The position numbers and the translations under genes are program-made. Below, one piece after another: positions 21,204-21,258 of a DNA stretch of 21,258 bases (position 1 is its first letter; each line of letters opens with the position of its first letter). The stretch covers positions 1 through 21,258 of the forward strand of contig CANCCF010000059.1 of the NCBI GenBank assembly GCA_947374485.1, read 5' to 3'. The stretch comes from Comamonadaceae bacterium. GTDB lineage: Bacteria; Pseudomonadota; Gammaproteobacteria; Burkholderiales; Burkholderiaceae_C. Under the pieces are notes generated by a model. That model did no database searches. It was not told the origin of the DNA and saw only the letters and a program-made list of their open reading frames with translations.

Positions 21204-21258
21204 TTAACGCAGTTCCATCAGCAGGTCTTTGGCGTTGATGGTCTCACCCGCGCGCACG
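21204..21258 (-). CDS. C-terminus of a probable biotinyl/lipoyl-domain protein (partial)
   Basis: The last 17 codons of a minus-strand gene are present, reading VRAGETINAKDLLMELR then TAA (21204-21206). The pattern (V-x-x-G-(D/E)-x-(I/V)-x-A-x-x-L-L-x-x-L) is the last hairpin of biotinyl or lipoyl attachment domains, as at the end of acyl-CoA or pyruvate carboxylase biotin subunits. The Lys attachment site is outside the window. The exact enzyme cannot be told. It ends 79 bp before the lipoprotein gene start. Confidence 0.6.
   Translation of the reverse strand, partial: VRAGETINAKDLLMELR

Noticed and set aside
1..21258. CRISPR array, tRNA/rRNA genes or insertion sequences
   Set aside because: No regularly spaced repeats, cloverleaf-like segments, rRNA-like stretches or transposase-like proteins were seen on either strand.

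Overview
The window is GC-rich, densely coded DNA, most like a betaproteobacterium of the order Burkholderiales (Comamonadaceae-like). This rests on codon bias and on the character of the photolyase, hybrid-kinase and lectin-like lipoprotein families, not on a marker gene. No tRNA, rRNA, CRISPR array, transposase or integrase was seen. No gene-free stretch exceeds 300 bases; the longest are about 4033-4211, 10264-10413, 11004-11148 and 11740-11936.

Left end (1-4032, minus strand): a type I restriction-modification locus in the order hsdR then hsdM. hsdM runs off the left edge close to its natural end, and hsdS is presumably just outside.

Core (4212-10263, minus strand): seven tightly packed genes that look like one operon. 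In transcription order they are a small Cys-rich protein, a DUF3429 membrane domain fused to a glutathione peroxidase, a DUF2805/TIGR03643 protein, a cryptochrome/photolyase, a DUF2256 zinc-ribbon-like protein, an iron-sulfur (6-4) photolyase-type protein, and a short photolyase-like protein whose FAD domain comes first. Every junction overlaps or is under 25 bp. Three photolyase-superfamily proteins of three different architectures sit beside a peroxidase and three small conserved proteins of unknown role. This is the most interesting system here and suggests a coordinated light, UV and photo-oxidative response. The cryptochrome ends in a disordered tail with a sliding-clamp-binding-like QGDLF motif, and its N-terminal codons form a strong G-quadruplex motif on the opposite strand.

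10414-11739 (minus strand): a chromosomal ccdAB toxin-antitoxin pair preceded by a perfect tandem 11-bp operator-like repeat, then a RutE-like nitroreductase-family reductase.

11937-15917 (plus strand): a periplasmic sugar-binding-type protein followed by a hybrid histidine kinase with receiver and HPt domains. No transporter permease or ATPase lies nearby, so the binding protein probably serves as a sensor partner.

15923-19075 (minus strand): an aldonolactone-oxidase-family flavoprotein, a short-chain dehydrogenase, a small unknown protein and a second short-chain dehydrogenase. 19112-20465 (plus strand): adenosine deaminase and a small helix-turn-helix-like protein. 20444-21124 (minus strand): a lectin-like lipoprotein. 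The last 55 bases hold the C-terminus of a probable biotinyl/lipoyl-domain protein. All family assignments come from reading motifs by eye; no database search was run.
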